A stretch of DNA of 64,000 nt, from contig CM045989.1 in NCBI GenBank assembly GCA_025175895.1, forward strand, positions 22,375,928 through 22,439,927, given 5' to 3'. Position 1 is the first letter of the stretch. Each line of letters opens with the position of its first letter. The translations under genes and the position numbers were made by a program. The notes under the pieces are model-generated. The model made no database searches. It had not been told where the DNA came from and saw only the letters and a program-made list of their open reading frames with translations. This document shows, piece after piece, positions 10,939 to 22,970 of the stretch. The stretch comes from Wurfbainia villosa (taxonomy: Eukaryota > Streptophyta > Magnoliopsida > Zingiberales > Zingiberaceae).

Positions 10939-12470
10939 TGTAAGGGATCCTTGGAAGCTAGAGGGGGGGGTGAATAGCTTGTTTCGTTGCATGATGGAAT
11001 TCAATTTGATGTTCGTCTATAATTTTCGTTAGCGCGCAACGGAATAATAGAAATAATGCAATAATGAAATAGACAACCACAAATACACAAGTGTTTAACA
11101 TGGTTCGAAACTGAACGGTTCCTACTCCACGGATCGAGCTCTAAAGAGCTCTAGCGATGCCACAAACACACCACTATGCAATAGCTCCTTCTTAACACAA
11201 GTCGGAGGTGGAGAAACCCCTTACAAAATATTACAACAGTAATACGAGTAAACAACAAGCAATTACAAGTGAATACACAAAAGAAATCAAAGAAAACTTT
11301 ACACAAATCTTTTGGAAGCTTGCTTATTGATTGCCTTGGACTAGTAGCTGAAGGCCCTGATTTGCAGCAGCAAATCGCTTCAAAACATCCAAAAAAATCG
11401 GTGGTGATTTCCTCCTCCATGAGCTCCATTAAAGCTGCAACCTGGGCTGGAAATCATAGATCAGTCGATTGCTCGGGACCATCAGTCAACTGATGTCACT
11501 ATTGTCGTGAGACAATGGCTAGATCCACGCTGGAAAAATCCAACGAATCCATCATCAGTCGATTGATAATGACCAATAGTCGACTGTTCGAGCCTCCACT
11601 CGATTGTTAACTCCAGCAGTCGAGTCAGACTCCATTCTTTGCCCAAAAAACTGAACACCAATCGACTGATCACAAGATCAGTCGACTGTTCAGCTAATCA
11701 TTCGATTGCCTACCTCTAGCAGTCGACTGCTGGGCCAATTCCCGTAGTCAAACCCTAGTTGACTCATGCCAGTCGACTGCCACATGGCACCAGTCGATTG
11801 GCACACCTCAAACATGAGGTTTTAACCCAAGTATGGTTCCCCCATACTTGTTAGACCACCCTTAGCTTAGACCTAAGCCTTCTAGCCATCTCCATCTGCC
11901 TCACGCCTCTCGGATCCCTCCAAGTCATCCATGACTTGTTCATCCATTGCGCTAGCCTTCAGATGCTTCCATCGGCTATGTTATGCTAACGGTGTTTACA
12001 CCGCCAAGGTACATTGGACTTACGCTGCCAAGACTCCGCTTGGACTTTACGTCGCCAACCATTAGACTTATGCTGCCAAGACTCCCGCTTGGACTTTACA
12101 CCACCAATATCAAACACCTTGGACTTCTCAAATGCCAAGACTCAAGCTTGGACTTTCCCTTGCCAACCCATGTTGGACTTTCCATGCCAAGACCCATGCT
12201 TGGACTTTTCTTTGCCAAGACCCATGCTTGGACTTTATATGCCAAGTACTCGAGACTTGGACTTTCCATGACATGGTCAACTCCAGTCAACCATCAAAAT
12301 ACCCTCGAGTCAAACTCGAGTCCGGTTAATCATAACCCGGGTCGATTGTTCCAACAATCTCTCCAAGACATTATTAGACATCAATGTCAACTCACTATGT
12401 CAAACATCAAAATATTATTCGAGTCAAATTCGAGTTTGGTCAATCATGACCTGGGCCGATTGCACCAACA
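10939..12470 (-). repeat. 5' LTR of element 3
   Basis: 1532 bp, same plan as the 3' LTR at 5869-7322 but with many substitutions and small indels between the two, so the insertion is not recent. Minisatellite at 12005-12265; CAGTCGACTG and variants at 11460-11800; conserved U5 word near 10959-10977 (complement). Confidence 0.87.
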
Positions 12471-12475
12471 CAAGG

Positions 12476-13291
12476 AAGCTCACCAAGAAGGATGTGAGGA
12501 GGATGTTCCAATCCTCAAAAGGTAAACCCTCTAGTAGTTCAATTTCTACTCCTAATGTTACTTGCTATGGTTGCAGTAAAAAGGGGCACATCAAGCCGAA
12601 TTGCCCGGATCTAAAGAAGGAGGAAAAGGAAAAGAAGAAGAAGGACAAGAAGGAGAAGAAAAAGTAGGAGGCCATGGTAGCATAAACGTGGGATACACAA
12701 AGCCTAGAAGATTCATTGGATGAGGAGGAGTTTTGCCATGTCACACGCAACTTGGCACTCATGGCTTTGGAAGATGAAGCCGGAAGCTCAAAGGAGTCAT
12801 CATCATCATTAAGCGACGAATCATCCTCTAGTGACGATAAGGTAAAAGACTCCCCTAGGTTAGAATTATTGTACAAAACCATTTCATGTCTTCAAAATGC
12901 ATTAAATAGATCAAAATCTAGGATTAAGGATTTGAAAATAGAAATCAAGGAAATAAGAAATGTAGAACCTTCTTGTAATGATGCATGTTCACTTAAGGAT
13001 GAAAATGATGAACTTAAAAAGGAAATAGGTGAATTAAGAGCATGTTTAGAGAAATTTACAAATGGCTCAAAATACCTAGACATGATACTTAGGGACCAAA
13101 GGGCTATTTACAACAAGGTCGGAATAGGATATAGACCTAAGGAAAAGGAAGTAGCCTTTGCCTTCCTAATTAGTAGAAAAACAACACTTAGGAGCAAGGT
13201 TAGAAAGGCTTGGGTTCCCAAGAGTTATGTAGTTAATGCTACCGGTCCAAAAATTTGGGTACCTAAGACTTGTATTTTTCATGTTGTTTAG
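12476..13291 (+). pseudogene. element 2 gag, 3' half (zinc knuckle and coiled coil)
   Basis: Continues the gag cut at 5868. Contains one CCHC knuckle, CYGCSKKGHIKPNC (about 12568-12609), a lysine-rich run, an acidic serine stretch, and then a predicted coiled coil (repeated leucine/isoleucine and glutamate/lysine, about 12860-13080), ending with WVPKSY and WVPKT motifs. Such a coiled coil between knuckle and protease is typical of SIRE-type gag. Stops at 12665-12667, 12683-12685 and 13289-13291 break the frame. Confidence 0.85.
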
Positions 13292-13885
13292 GTAGAAGGA
13301 CCAAACATGTGGATTGTTGATAGTGGTTGCTCAAGACATATGACCGAAGATGTGAGTAAATTTTCCACAATCAACCTTTTTAGTAAGGGGACCGTGTCAT
13401 TTGGAAATAGTGGCAAACTTAAAATTTTAGGAAAAGGCACAATTGAGGTATCCCCAAAACTTTCTATTCATAAGGTATTTTTAGTCAAAAATATGAAATT
13501 TAACTTACTTAGTGTTAGTCAACTTTGTGATGCAAATTTTAATGTTGAATTTAGTTCCACAAAGTGCTTTATAAGACATAAGAAATTAAATGATTGCATG
13601 TTAGTAGGATATAGGAAATCCAATATTTATTATGTTGATTTATCCTATGCTTCTAACGTTTCCCCTAAGTGTCTTATGGCAAAAGAAGAAGACAATTGGC
13701 TATGGCATAGGAGATTAGGGTATATCAACATGAAGAACATAGCCAAAGTAGCTAAATTGGAGCTAGTGAAGGGATTGCCAAAAGTGAAGTACATCAAAGA
13801 CAAGATGTGTGATGCATGCCAAGAAGGAAAACAATCAAAGTCATCACACAAGGGTAAAACTTTAACTAGCACTCTTCCTTACCAT
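13292..13885 (+). pseudogene. element 2 aspartic protease and pre-integrase domain
   Basis: The protease catalytic loop WIVDSGCSRHMT is at about 13309-13344; the enzyme would cut the gag-pol polyprotein. The pre-integrase block follows, with LWHRRLGYINMKNI, then CDACQEGKQSK, giving the H..H..C..C zinc site of Copia integrases. The frame equals that of the upstream gag. It is ended by a frameshift and stop at 13886-13888. Confidence 0.87.
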
Positions 13886-14869
13886 TAGATCTTATTCATT
13901 TATATTTATTTGATTGTCATAGTACTCCTTCCTTGAATGGTAGTAAATATTGCTTAGTTATAGTTGATGATTTTTCTAGATATACTTGGGTGTATTTTAT
14001 GAAACATAAGGACAATACCCTAGAAATAATCATAGGTTTAAGCAAAAGAGTAGAGAATGAAAGAAATCTCAAAATCAACCGGATCCATAGTGATCATGGT
14101 GGAGAATTTGATAATTTCAATTTATCCAAATTTTGTTTAAAACAAGGGTACAAGCATGAATTCTCTTGTCCTAGAACACCCCAACAAAATGGGATGGTGG
14201 AAAGGAGAAATCGTGCCCTACACGAGGTGGCTAAGACTATGCTTAATGCATACTCATTACCTAGCTACTTGTGGGCGGAAGCGGTTAATACTGCTTGCTA
14301 TATCTAAAATAGAGTCCAAATCCATAGGTTTCTAGGTAAAACTCCATTTGAATTATGGAATGACATAATTCCAACAATTCATTACTTTAAAGTCTTTGGA
14401 TGCAAAACTTACATCTTAAACACCAAGGACAATTTAGGAAAATTTGAGTCCAAAGCGGATGAGGGAATCCTAGTTGGATAGTCATCCACTAGTAGAGGAT
14501 ATAGAGTCTTCAACAAGAGAACACAAATAGTTGAGGAATTTTCAAATGTTCAATTTGATGAAAACTCTACTACTTACCCTAGGAAATCCCCCATTGATAA
14601 TGATATCAATGACAAAAATCAAGACATTACCCATAAGCTTCAAACCTTGACCTTAGGGGGTAATAATCAAGGGGGAGGATTGGTGAGTAATAATCAAGGG
14701 GGAGTAAGAGAAGATTCCGATGATGAGAGGACGATTGAGGATAGTCATGATCAAAATCAACTTGATACACCTCCTAGAACAATAAGAGTTCATCAAAATC
14801 ATCCTCTAGACCAAGTTGTAGGAGAATTATCTCAAGGTGTTAGAACTAGGTCTTTCATAGAGCTCCCTC
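13886..14869 (+). pseudogene. element 2 integrase core, catalytically damaged
   Basis: Copia integrase (DDE strand transferase). The second aspartate (SDHGGEFD, near 14091) and the glutamate (PQQNGMVERRN, near 14195) are visible, but the first aspartate, normally in HLDLF, is tyrosine (codon TAT 13903-13905). Stops at 14305-14307 and 14479-14481 interrupt it. The C-terminal part (GCKTYILNTKDNLGKF, then RGYRVFN) is followed by the variable acidic linker toward RT, 14640-14870. Confidence 0.87.
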
Positions 14870-15802
14870 TAGTCAAATAACTCTCATCTCCCAAATTGAG
14901 CCCAAATCAATCAATGATGCATTACTTGATCTGGATTGGATTTTAGCAATGCAAGATGAATTGGCTCAATTTGAGAGGAGTCAAGTTTGGGAGCTAGTCC
15001 CTAGACCCAATGATAGCACCATTATTACTACAAGATGGGTCTTTAGAAACAAATTAGATGATCAAAGAAATATAACAAGAAATAAGGCTAGGTTAGTTGC
15101 AAGGGGCTTTAATCAAGTTGAAGGACTTGACTATGATGAAACTTATGCCCCAGTTGCTAGGTTAGAATCGATTAGAATCCTATTAGGATATGCCTCTTAC
15201 ATGGGTTTTAAACTCCATCAAATGGATGTACAATCGGCATTCCTAAATGGGTTCATTAAGGAAGAGGTATATGTAGAACAACCTCCCTGGTTTGAGAATA
15301 TAGACTATCCAAACCATGTATACAAGATTAGAAAAGCATTATACAGGTTAAAACAAGCTCCCCGGGCTTAGTATGAAAGATTATCATCTTTCTTAGTCTT
15401 TAAAGGTTTTAGAAGAGGTCAAGTAGATCAAACTCTCTTCATAAAGTCAAAATCAAAAGATATCTTTGTAGCCCAAATATACGTTGATGACATTATTTTT
15501 GGGTCAACAAATGATGAGCTCCTTCAAGACTTCATCAAAAATATGAAGAATGAGTTTGAAATGAGTTTAGTTGGAGAATTAAATTTCTTCCTAGGTTTAC
15601 AAGTTAAACAAACAAATGAAAAAATTTATGTATACCAAACCAAATATGCTAAAAAAATGATTAAGAAATTCGGTTTGGAAAATGCTAAGGTAGTATCAAC
15701 TCCTATGGCAACCAACACAAAGATAGATAATGATCAAGAAGGTAAATTAATTGACCTAAAGCTTTATAGAAGCATGATTGATAGCATTTTATACTTAATC
15801 GT
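14870..15802 (+). pseudogene. element 2 reverse transcriptase, truncated
   Basis: Copia RT: RWVFRNKLDDQ, ARLVARGFNQVEGLDYDETY, LHQMDVQSAFLNG, KALYRLKQAPRA, and the catalytic YVDD (about 15481-15492). A single stop at 15369-15371 replaces the tryptophan after RLKQAPRA. A frameshift near 14870 separates it from integrase. It ends abruptly at 15802, before RNase H, where the LTR at 15803 begins. Confidence 0.88.
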
Positions 15803-16850
15803 TGTTGGTGCATGGGCACCAGATAATTGAAACTATGTTTTGATTATGACAAAGACCTAAAGTTAAGGTCATATCGTTATCTCATGAGTTGAACCTAGTC
15901 TGTAGGAATGTTAAGCTGAGTTGAAGGTCGGGCGACATCGGGAGAACTTCGGAGGGAGTCGAAGAACCCAGGTGAAGACCGGAAGCTGAGCTACAAGTCA
16001 CAAAGGACCTAAGGTAAGCTCGAGTGTGAGTGAAGGTAAGGTTAGGTCCTCCGTACGGGGACAATTTTAGGCGGCGATCCGACTAAGACTTCCAGTGGAA
16101 GGTCTAAGTCGAGATCGGATGGTAAGTGGTCATCGCTTTTACCTTTACTTACTCATTTTGGACTAACTCTTTACTGTAGTTGAGAAACCTAGCCATCAGT
16201 CGACTGATGGCTGTTATCAGTCGACTGATGGTGGCATCAGTCGACTGATGAGGGTGAACAGTCCACTGTCATTCAAATTCCAGCTTCGAGGAAAGTCAAG
16301 ATAAGCTCCACTTATCTTGGGGAGATGAGGTTCTTTGACCATGAGCTAGAACTGAATGTTGGGGAGCTTTCAAGGTTATAAAAGAAGGGGAGTTTCACCC
16401 CTTTAGGTCATCTCAAGTGTTTACAAAGTGATCCCAGAATGCCAAAGGTCTGCGACAACATTACGCCGCCATTACGTCGACGTCACGCCGAGATTGTCAC
16501 TCCTAAACATCGGTAGTTTTCTTAAGTTGTCTTACCTTTGTATTCGAGTTTTGTTTATCGAAGTTTTATTGTAAAGAGGAGAGGTGGGGTTGTCCCTCTT
16601 CCTCATTCTTTTAGTCTTTGTATTCATTGTCTCCTACCTCCAACAAGGAGGAGACTTAGTTAGTATTTTGCCCTTCGTACACGATCTCGGATCGTAAGGG
16701 CCTTGGATTAGCAACCGTCAGGTTGTGAACCAAGTAAAAATAAACGTGTGTTTATTTACTTTTCCACTGCTACTCTTATGTTATCGAATTGTACGAAAAT
16801 TTTTTATCACACGCTATTCATCCCCCTCTAGCGACGCTTTCGATCCAACA
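15803..16850 (+). repeat. outer left LTR of the composite Copia insertion
   Basis: 1048 bp, TGTTGGTGCA to GATCCAACA, plus orientation. Related to the LTR at 19442-20546 and the fragment at 25629-25851. Three CAGTCGACTG copies start at 16197, 16218 and 16238, a TATA box is at 16377, and CTATTCATCCCCCTCTAG lies near the end. Directly after it comes ATTGGG, which resembles only the first bases of the family's PBS; then the sequence switches to minus-strand internal sequence. Confidence 0.83.
16377..16384 (+). promoter_or_regulatory. TATA box of the LTR at 15803-16850
   Basis: TATAAAAG about 130 bp downstream of three phased CAGTCGACTG palindromes. Confidence 0.6.
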
Positions 16851-18025
16851 ATTGGGTGAGTTTGGAAAGAGATACTTTAATTACTTTAAATTTAAATTTT
16901 GTGTTACTCCCCCTTAACTTAGGCTCTTCTCCCCCTTTTTCCATGAATCAAAAACAAGGTTAGGGGTGCTTTATATAAAATAGGGGTTTTAAATGCAACA
17001 TTATAAATATAGCATGCGATAAGGAATGAAAACGAATATGAGTCCAAGCATGCGTTTCTAATTGGTTAAGTAAATTGGTTCGAGGTATATCCCTTTGCAC
17101 CAACAATTTAACAAATTTTTGAAACATAGTTTAGATTTTCAAAATACTTATAAGTTAAAAAACGAACTTTAAAGGCTTGTGATATAAAACTTAGGGTTAG
17201 TTTGCTCTCCCCCTTAGTCAAATATATGAAGTATAAGAGATTTAGGGGGCGCTAAACTTTGGCCTAGAGAGTTGTATACTTAGTATTGGTCAATTAAGGT
17301 TATAATTATTCATTAAGTGCAATAGTTGAAAAATATGTAGCATTTTGAAAAAGTTATATTAAGTGTATTTGAATTATCCTTAACATCTCACCATTCTATG
17401 TGTCTCAAGATGTGTTCACCTTATATGTTTTGTGTCTCAGGATGTGTTCACCTTATATGTTTTGTGAGATGATTTAAACTTAATTAAAGTTAGTCAACCT
17501 TGGGTTAGATTCGGATTTAACCCTTAACTAGTCAGTAATCTTTTCAAGAAATTGGCTTCCAGGTCATCGCAAGGCACAGAGTCCTTCTTTGATCGAAAAA
17601 ATGACCACTTCCTTAGACAAAACAAAGTTCAGAAAAATGATTACTAGAGTCACTTAAGATTACATCCTGGTCTAACTAGTTTAGGAAATGGTGAGGTAGC
17701 TTCAGCTAGTTCCAGTTAGTCGAGTGCACCGAGCTAGATACACCTTATCTAACTTGGACACACAGGACTTCGTTTCCCTAGCGTATTATCATCTCGCCGC
17801 ATCCTGATACTATGTTGTCAAGAGTTGACTAACTACTTGCCCTATCTAGCCATTCTAAAAAGTAAAACAAAAAGGTTGATGATGCTAAGGTAGTGGGTAT
17901 ACTATTCTGGTATTAGCTCCCCCTAGACCATTGAACCAATATGGTCTATCCAGAAAATGGACTTGATCTTGGGGAATCCAATACTCATTGGTCCTTATAT
18001 GTGAGTTTAATAAAACCTTTGGGAC
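16851..18025 (-). other. non-coding internal sequence of a Copia copy (pol missing)
   Basis: Minus-strand internal sequence. The part 17380-18025 matches 24400-25050, the spacer between gag and protease of the neighbouring copy (shared words AACATCTCAC and TTTTCAAGAAATTGGCTTC). The part 16860-17370 resembles the 3' untranslated region (CTTCTCCCCCTTTT). No protease, integrase or RT lies between them, so pol is deleted. No real gene is seen. Confidence 0.65.
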
Positions 18026-19428
18026 CTATGCTTGGACTCGTTGATGACTACGATTTACGATAGACATGTACAATCTATTCATAGTCTTTGAACTAAACCC
18101 GAGTCCGACTCTATTGTACACAACTCTCTGAGTTCCAAGAAGACGGTTAAGATTCTTGGATCCCATCAAGAACTTGTCCAACCGAGCTTCGAGCTCTTGG
18201 ACTTGTCCTTTCAAGAGTGAGTTCTCACCTTCAAGTTTTTCAACTCGAGTTGAGTCCTCTTGAACTTGACTAGTTGAAGAGGTTAGGGTAGCCTCTTGCT
18301 TGAGAGTTTCAACCTCCTCAAGCAAGGACTCGACCCTAGACTCGGACTTAGTAAGTTTTTTACTTAGCATTTTAATTGTATGATAAAGAGTACTAATTAA
18401 TGAACGACTTACCTTAATTTTCTCTTTCAACCCTACTTTGAGTCTCTTCTCGAAGTCGTCTTCGGGGTCGGAGTTGGAGTTAGATTCGTATTTGGTTTCG
18501 GACTCTGACTCGGACTCTTCCGGTCTTGCTATGAACGCTACGTCGATGCCTTCTTCTTCATTGTCCCAAGTTACATGAAAAGCCTTCTTTGCTCCCTTTT
18601 GCTTCGGTATGAATTTTCCTTTCTTTTTGTTCTTCGATTGTCCCCTTTCTTTTTGAATTATTCTTTGCACCATGTTCACTATCGCGACCTCCTCTTCGGA
18701 TTCGGACTCGGGTCTGGATCTTTCTTCTAGCTCGAGAGGTGGCTTCTCTTTTCCTTTCTTCTTTGACCTGCAAGCAAGGCAACTCCTTTCTCGGCCTGGA
18801 CCGTATTAGTTTGTTCGTGAAGTTTAAATTCAGAAAATAATTCATCTAATCTAATCTTAGAAAGGTCCTTAGAAACCTTGTAGGCATCAACCATGGATGC
18901 CCACAAGGTAGTCCTAGGAAATGTGTTTGGTGCATACCTTATTAGGTCTCGATTTTCGACCTTCTGTCTGATCGAATGTAGGTCGTTGATAATATCTTGG
19001 ATCCGTGCATGTAATTGGGTGGCGATCTTGTGAACCTGCATTTTTAGATTATACAATTTATTTAACAAAATATCCCTCTTATATACCTTAGCGTCGTCGG
19101 TTCCTTCGTGTAGCTCGATGAGCTTGTTCCACAAGTCCTTCGCGCTGATAAAGGGGTCAACGCGGTTGAGCTCTTCCTTGGACAAACCGCACTACAACAT
19201 TTGAGTCACCTTTGCATCGGCTTCGATTTGCCTCTTGGTTGCATTGGTCCACTTGTCGAAGTCCAAGGGCTCGCCTTGATCATTGATGGGTAGAGCAAAG
19301 CCGATTTGGATGATTATCTAAGTCTCGACTTGTGTTTTTAGAAAACACTCCATCCGACCTTTCCAGTAATGGAAATCATCTTCGTTAAAGAATGGAGGTC
19401 GGGTGGTGCTGTACCCCTCAATGTGGGC
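18026..19428 (-). pseudogene. SIRE-like gag (left copy of the composite), broken
   Basis: Starts next to the PBS with GYSTTRPPFFNEDDFHYWKG, followed by the capsid domain (LWNKLIELHEG, ENRDLIRYAPNTFPRTTLWASMVDAYK) and a lysine-rich and acidic serine region. No CCHC zinc knuckle is obvious in the readable frames. A coiled coil (about 18100-18450, with TSSTSQVQEDSTRVEKLEGE) ends it. Stops near 19321 and 19193 and a frameshift near 18790-18727 break it. Closely related to the C-terminal fragment at 25053-25560. Confidence 0.82.
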
Positions 19429-19440
19429 CATTGATACCAA
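19429..19440 (-). other. primer-binding site of the composite Copia family
   Basis: Complement reads TTGGTATCAATG, matching the first part of the initiator methionine tRNA site but diverging after TGGTATCA. It sits between gag and the LTR at 19442, so that LTR acts as the 5' LTR for the gag copy. Confidence 0.7.
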
Positions 19441-19441
19441 T

Positions 19442-20546
19442 TGTTGGATGGAAAAAGAGCACTAGAGGGGGGGTGAATAGCGCACGTAAAATATTTTCGT
19501 TCGTTCGATATAAAACAAGTACAAGAGTAAAAACACAACGGAAATATAAAAGACACAACTTTGTTTTACTTGGTTCACAGTCTACCGACTGCTAGTCCAA
19601 GGCCATAGCAGTCCGAGACCGTGTACGGAGGGCAATTCAATAAAATGTCTCCTCCTCGTTGGAGGTAGGAGATGACGATTACAAAGCTTCGAGAAATCTC
19701 GAGGTAGAGAGACAAATCCCCTCTCCTCATTACGATAAAAGTTCAATAGAAAGGAAATTTACAACAATTAGAATGACAACAAAATAAACTTATACCGACG
19801 ACTTAAGAGGGTGAAGGTTGAGCTCGCGTCGTCGTTGTTTCTGTAGTGCTTCATTGTCGTAGAGTCGTCGTAGAGTCATGACATTGTGGGAGCTTTTTGG
19901 AGGCTTAGAATTGATGAAAATGGTGAAGAACACCCTTTCTTTTATAGCCTTTGAGAACCCTAAATGTTGAGCTCAAGCTTTATCACCAAAGGCCACCTCA
20001 CTCTAAGATAAGGGGATGAAGTTTGACTCTCCTCGAGGCTAGAAATTCAAATGGCAGTCGACTGTTCACCCTCATCAGTCGACTGCTAACATCCATCAGT
20101 CCACTGCTAGTTAGGATTCTCAATTGCACTAAAGAGTTAGCTCGAAATAACAATAATTGAAGTGAATTCGACGGTCACTTACCATCTAATCTTGACCTAG
20201 ACCTTCCATGGGAAGTCTTAGTAGGATCACCGCCTAAGGACGTTCTCGTACGGAGGACCCGACCTTGCATTCACTCACACACACGAGTTTACCTTAGGTC
20301 CTTGTGATTTGTAGCTTTACTTCAGGTCTTCACTTGGGTTCTTCGGCTCCCTCCGAAGTTCTCCCAGTGTCGCCCGACCACCACAATTTCTCAACACGAG
20401 ATTCTCTGGGCGTCGTCGACCTTCAGCTTAGCTTAACATTCCTGTACACTTGGTTCAGCTCGTTAGACAATAATATGACCTTAGCTTTGGGTCTTTGCCA
20501 TAATCAAAACTTAGGTTCGATTATCTGGTGCCTACTGCACCAATAA
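19442..20546 (-). repeat. central LTR shared by two Copia copies
   Basis: 1105 bp, minus orientation. On its left are a PBS and gag (making it a 5' LTR); on its right a polypurine tract and a pol (making it a 3' LTR). Three palindromes start at 20054, 20075 and 20096 (the last with one mismatch). A TATA box lies at 19939-19946. The sense start is TATTGGTGCA, one base off the usual TG. Confidence 0.82.
19939..19946 (-). promoter_or_regulatory. TATA box of the central LTR
   Basis: Complement reads TATAAAAG, about 110 bp downstream (minus strand) of the phased palindromes. Confidence 0.58.
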
Positions 20547-21345
20547 TCTCCCCCTTTTTGATCTATGGCAAACCGACACAAAGTTAAGGGTAACACTTAA
20601 AGCATTAAGTAAAGTAAAAGAGATGTTTAACATGAAGCATAAATAAGAAAGATTTATGAATATGCATAACTTAATAAGTTAATATGAGTAACTTAGTAAG
20701 TTAGCTTAAGTAGGAGTATGAGTAAAATTCTTTTTTATGTCCTCCCCCTTGATCTTAGGTGAGTACTTGAGAAAGGATCCTAGTTCTCCCCCTTAATGGT
20801 TGCTACCTAAAAGTTTAAGTTAAATTTTAAGTTAAGATATCAAAAATTAATTTTTTGATCCCTTAACTTTGGCCTTTTCTCCCCCTTTTGCCATAAATCG
20901 AAAAGAGAGGGGGGGGGGAGGGGGGTTTGAAAAACATATTTTTAGAATTTTGCCATAAATGAAGTTTAAGTCCAATCATGTTCCAAATAGATTTTGAAAA
21001 TAATAGATTAAACATAAGCTCATCTAAAGATATGTTCAACTCTATTTGACTTGATTGATATAGAATGATCAATAAGTCTTAATTAGAGTTGGTTGATTTA
21101 GATAATTATACTCCATGGTTCATGTCGATGCACTAGATCTACATCTGGAACCAGGAGTAAGGTCCTAACATCTCACACTCATCTACGTGGCTAAGTACAC
21201 AAACACATTAGTCCTATGTGTTGTGAGATGTGTTAGCTTCTTAAATCTATAGGTGCATGGTTTCTAGGGTGAGTCCTGGGCTAGTTCCATTTTGCATGAA
21301 AAGTAAAAATAGAATAGAGTATAACAAAAATATAAGTTTTAAGTC
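20547..21345 (-). other. 3' untranslated region and polypurine tract of the right Copia copy
   Basis: Polypurine tract is the complement of ATCTCCCCCTTTTTGA at 20547. The rest is AT-rich with several further CTCCCCCTT words and a G-rich run at 20909-20925. No gene is visible. Confidence 0.75.
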
Positions 21346-22452
21346 CTACTCTATTATGCAGATACCTAATTTTCGTCTAAGCAGACTAAACTTTTCTTCG
21401 GGTAAGGGCTTGGTAAATAGGTCTGCTAGGTTCGATTTGGACTCCACGTATTCGAGTTGTATGGTCCCGTTAGCTACATGTTCTCGAATAAAGTGGTGTT
21501 TGACCTCTATATGTTTGGTCCTAAAGTGACATATTGGGTTCTTGGTTAAATTAATTGAACTAATGTTATCGATGTAAATTTTAGTCTTGTTAAAGTTTAA
21601 GTTAAAGTCTTGGAGAGTGTGCTTCATCCAAAGGAGCTGAGCTACACACTCACCCATTGCGACGTATTCGGCTTTGGTGGTAGATAAGGCAACACAATGT
21701 TTCTTTCTACTGCACCAACTCACTAGACTCGAGACGAGAAGTTGACAACAACCACTCGTGCTCTTTCTATCGAGTTTACTACCGGCATAATCTGAGTTGG
21801 AGTAGCCGATTAGTTCGAACTCGGTAGATCTAGGGTACCAAATACCTACACTTAGTGTACCCTTTAGATATCTAAGGATATGCTTAACTAATGTTAGGTG
21901 CGACTCCTTGGCACAAGTTTGAAAGCTTGCACACATACTTACTGTGAATAATATATCGGGTCGACTCGCAGTTAAGTAAAGGAGACTCCCTATCACGCTC
22001 CTATAGTATTTTAGGTCAATAGGTTTTCCTTCTACATCTTCTCCTATACTAACGTTTGTTGCCATAGGTGTAATAATTGTTTTAGCATTTTGCATCCCGA
22101 ATCGGTTAATTGATTCCTTAGCGTATTTTTGTTGATGCAGATAGATTCCTTCTTTAGTTTGTTTAATTTGTAATCCTAGGAAGAAATTTAATTCTCCTAC
22201 TAAGTTCATTTCAAATTCAATTTCCATTAGTGAAATGAACTCGTTTAATAGGATTGAGTTAGTTATTCTAAATATTATGTCATCTACGTAAATTTGGGCT
22301 ATAAAAATTTCTTTGCCTTCGGATTTTATGAAAAGGGTCGGGTCGACTAAGGCTTGGCTAAACCCTTTAGACTCAAGGTAAACTGAAAGTCTCTCATACC
22401 AAGCTCTAGGAGATTGTTTTATTCTATATAAGGCTTTCTTGAGTTTAAACAC
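21346..22452 (-). pseudogene. Copia reverse transcriptase (C-terminal part) and RNase H
   Basis: 368-codon open frame. RT palm with YVDD at residues 55-58, LNFFLGLQIKQ, YAKESINRFGM, and the connection GSLLYLTASRPDI. RNase H follows with SDYAGSKLDRKSTSG, CVALSTTKAEYVAMGE, KHIEVKHHFIREHV, ending in ADLFTKPLPEEKF. This copies RNA to DNA and removes the RNA strand. The frame is intact over its whole length, but the N-terminal third is in a separate frame (22467-22952). Closest to SIRE-type Copia. Confidence 0.9.
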
Positions 22453-22466
22453 ATGATCGTGTTTAT

Positions 22467-22952
22467 CTAAGCTTTCGAATCCTTGGGTTGACTAATGTAC
22501 ACTTCTTCTTTAATAAGTCCATTCAAGAACGCTGACTTGACATCCATTTGAAATAGTTTAAATCCTCGATGTGCAGCGTATGACAATAACATTCGGATGA
22601 ATTTTAATCTAGCTACGGGAGCATAGGTCTCATCATAATCTAACCCTTCTACTTGACTAAAACCTTTCGCGACCAATCTCGCTTTGTTTCTAACTACTTT
22701 ACCTTTGTCATCAAGTTTGTTTTGGAATACCCACCTTGTTCCAATAATTGATTTATCTTTAGGTGGTGGTACTAATTTCCAAACTTCGTTCCTAGTAAAT
22801 TGAGCTATCTCTTCTTGCATTGCAATAATCCAATTGGGATCAAGAAGAGCTTGTTCAATTGACTTGGGTTTGATTTTTGAAATCAATGAGATTTGACTAA
22901 GGTTTTGATATGATGCTCTAGTTTGAACCCCTAGGTTAGGATCACCTATCAC
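22467..22952 (-). pseudogene. Copia reverse transcriptase, N-terminal part
   Basis: 161 codons with RWVFQNKLDDKGKVVRNKAR, GFSQVEGLDYDETYAPVARL and LFQMDVKSAFLNGLIKEEVY. It ends in a frameshift just before the KKALYRIKQSPRAW block at 22440, which continues in the frame of 21346-22452. The preceding part IEQALLDPNWIIAMQEE is the usual RT entry. Confidence 0.9.
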
Positions 22953-22970
22953 TTGGTCGATAGGATGATT

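Larger units (their letters stand above)
5869..12470 (-). mobile_element. element 3: gag-only, non-autonomous SIRE-like retrotransposon
   Basis: Complete insertion on the minus strand: 3' LTR 5869-7322, 3' untranslated region with polypurine tract, gag 10871-9130, PBS 10924-10937, 5' LTR 10939-12470. The five bases CAAGG occur on both sides (5864-5868 and 12471-12475), a textbook TSD, and removing the element rejoins the gag of element 2 in frame. No protease, integrase, RT or RNase H is present anywhere between gag and the 3' untranslated region. It therefore fits the described class of LTR elements that keep only gag (TR-GAG) and would need enzymes in trans. Confidence 0.87.
3773..15802 (+). 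mobile_element. element 2: SIRE-like Copia retrotransposon, split and truncated
   Basis: Plus-strand element with 5' LTR 3773-5026, PBS 5029-5040, gag from 5081, protease, integrase and RT in Copia order. Its gag is interrupted by element 3 (5869-12470). The RT is cut at 15802 by another LTR; RNase H, polypurine tract and 3' LTR are not found in the window. The five bases before the LTR (3768-3772, TGCTT) would be one half of its TSD. Multiple stops and frameshifts show it is old and inactive. Confidence 0.85.
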
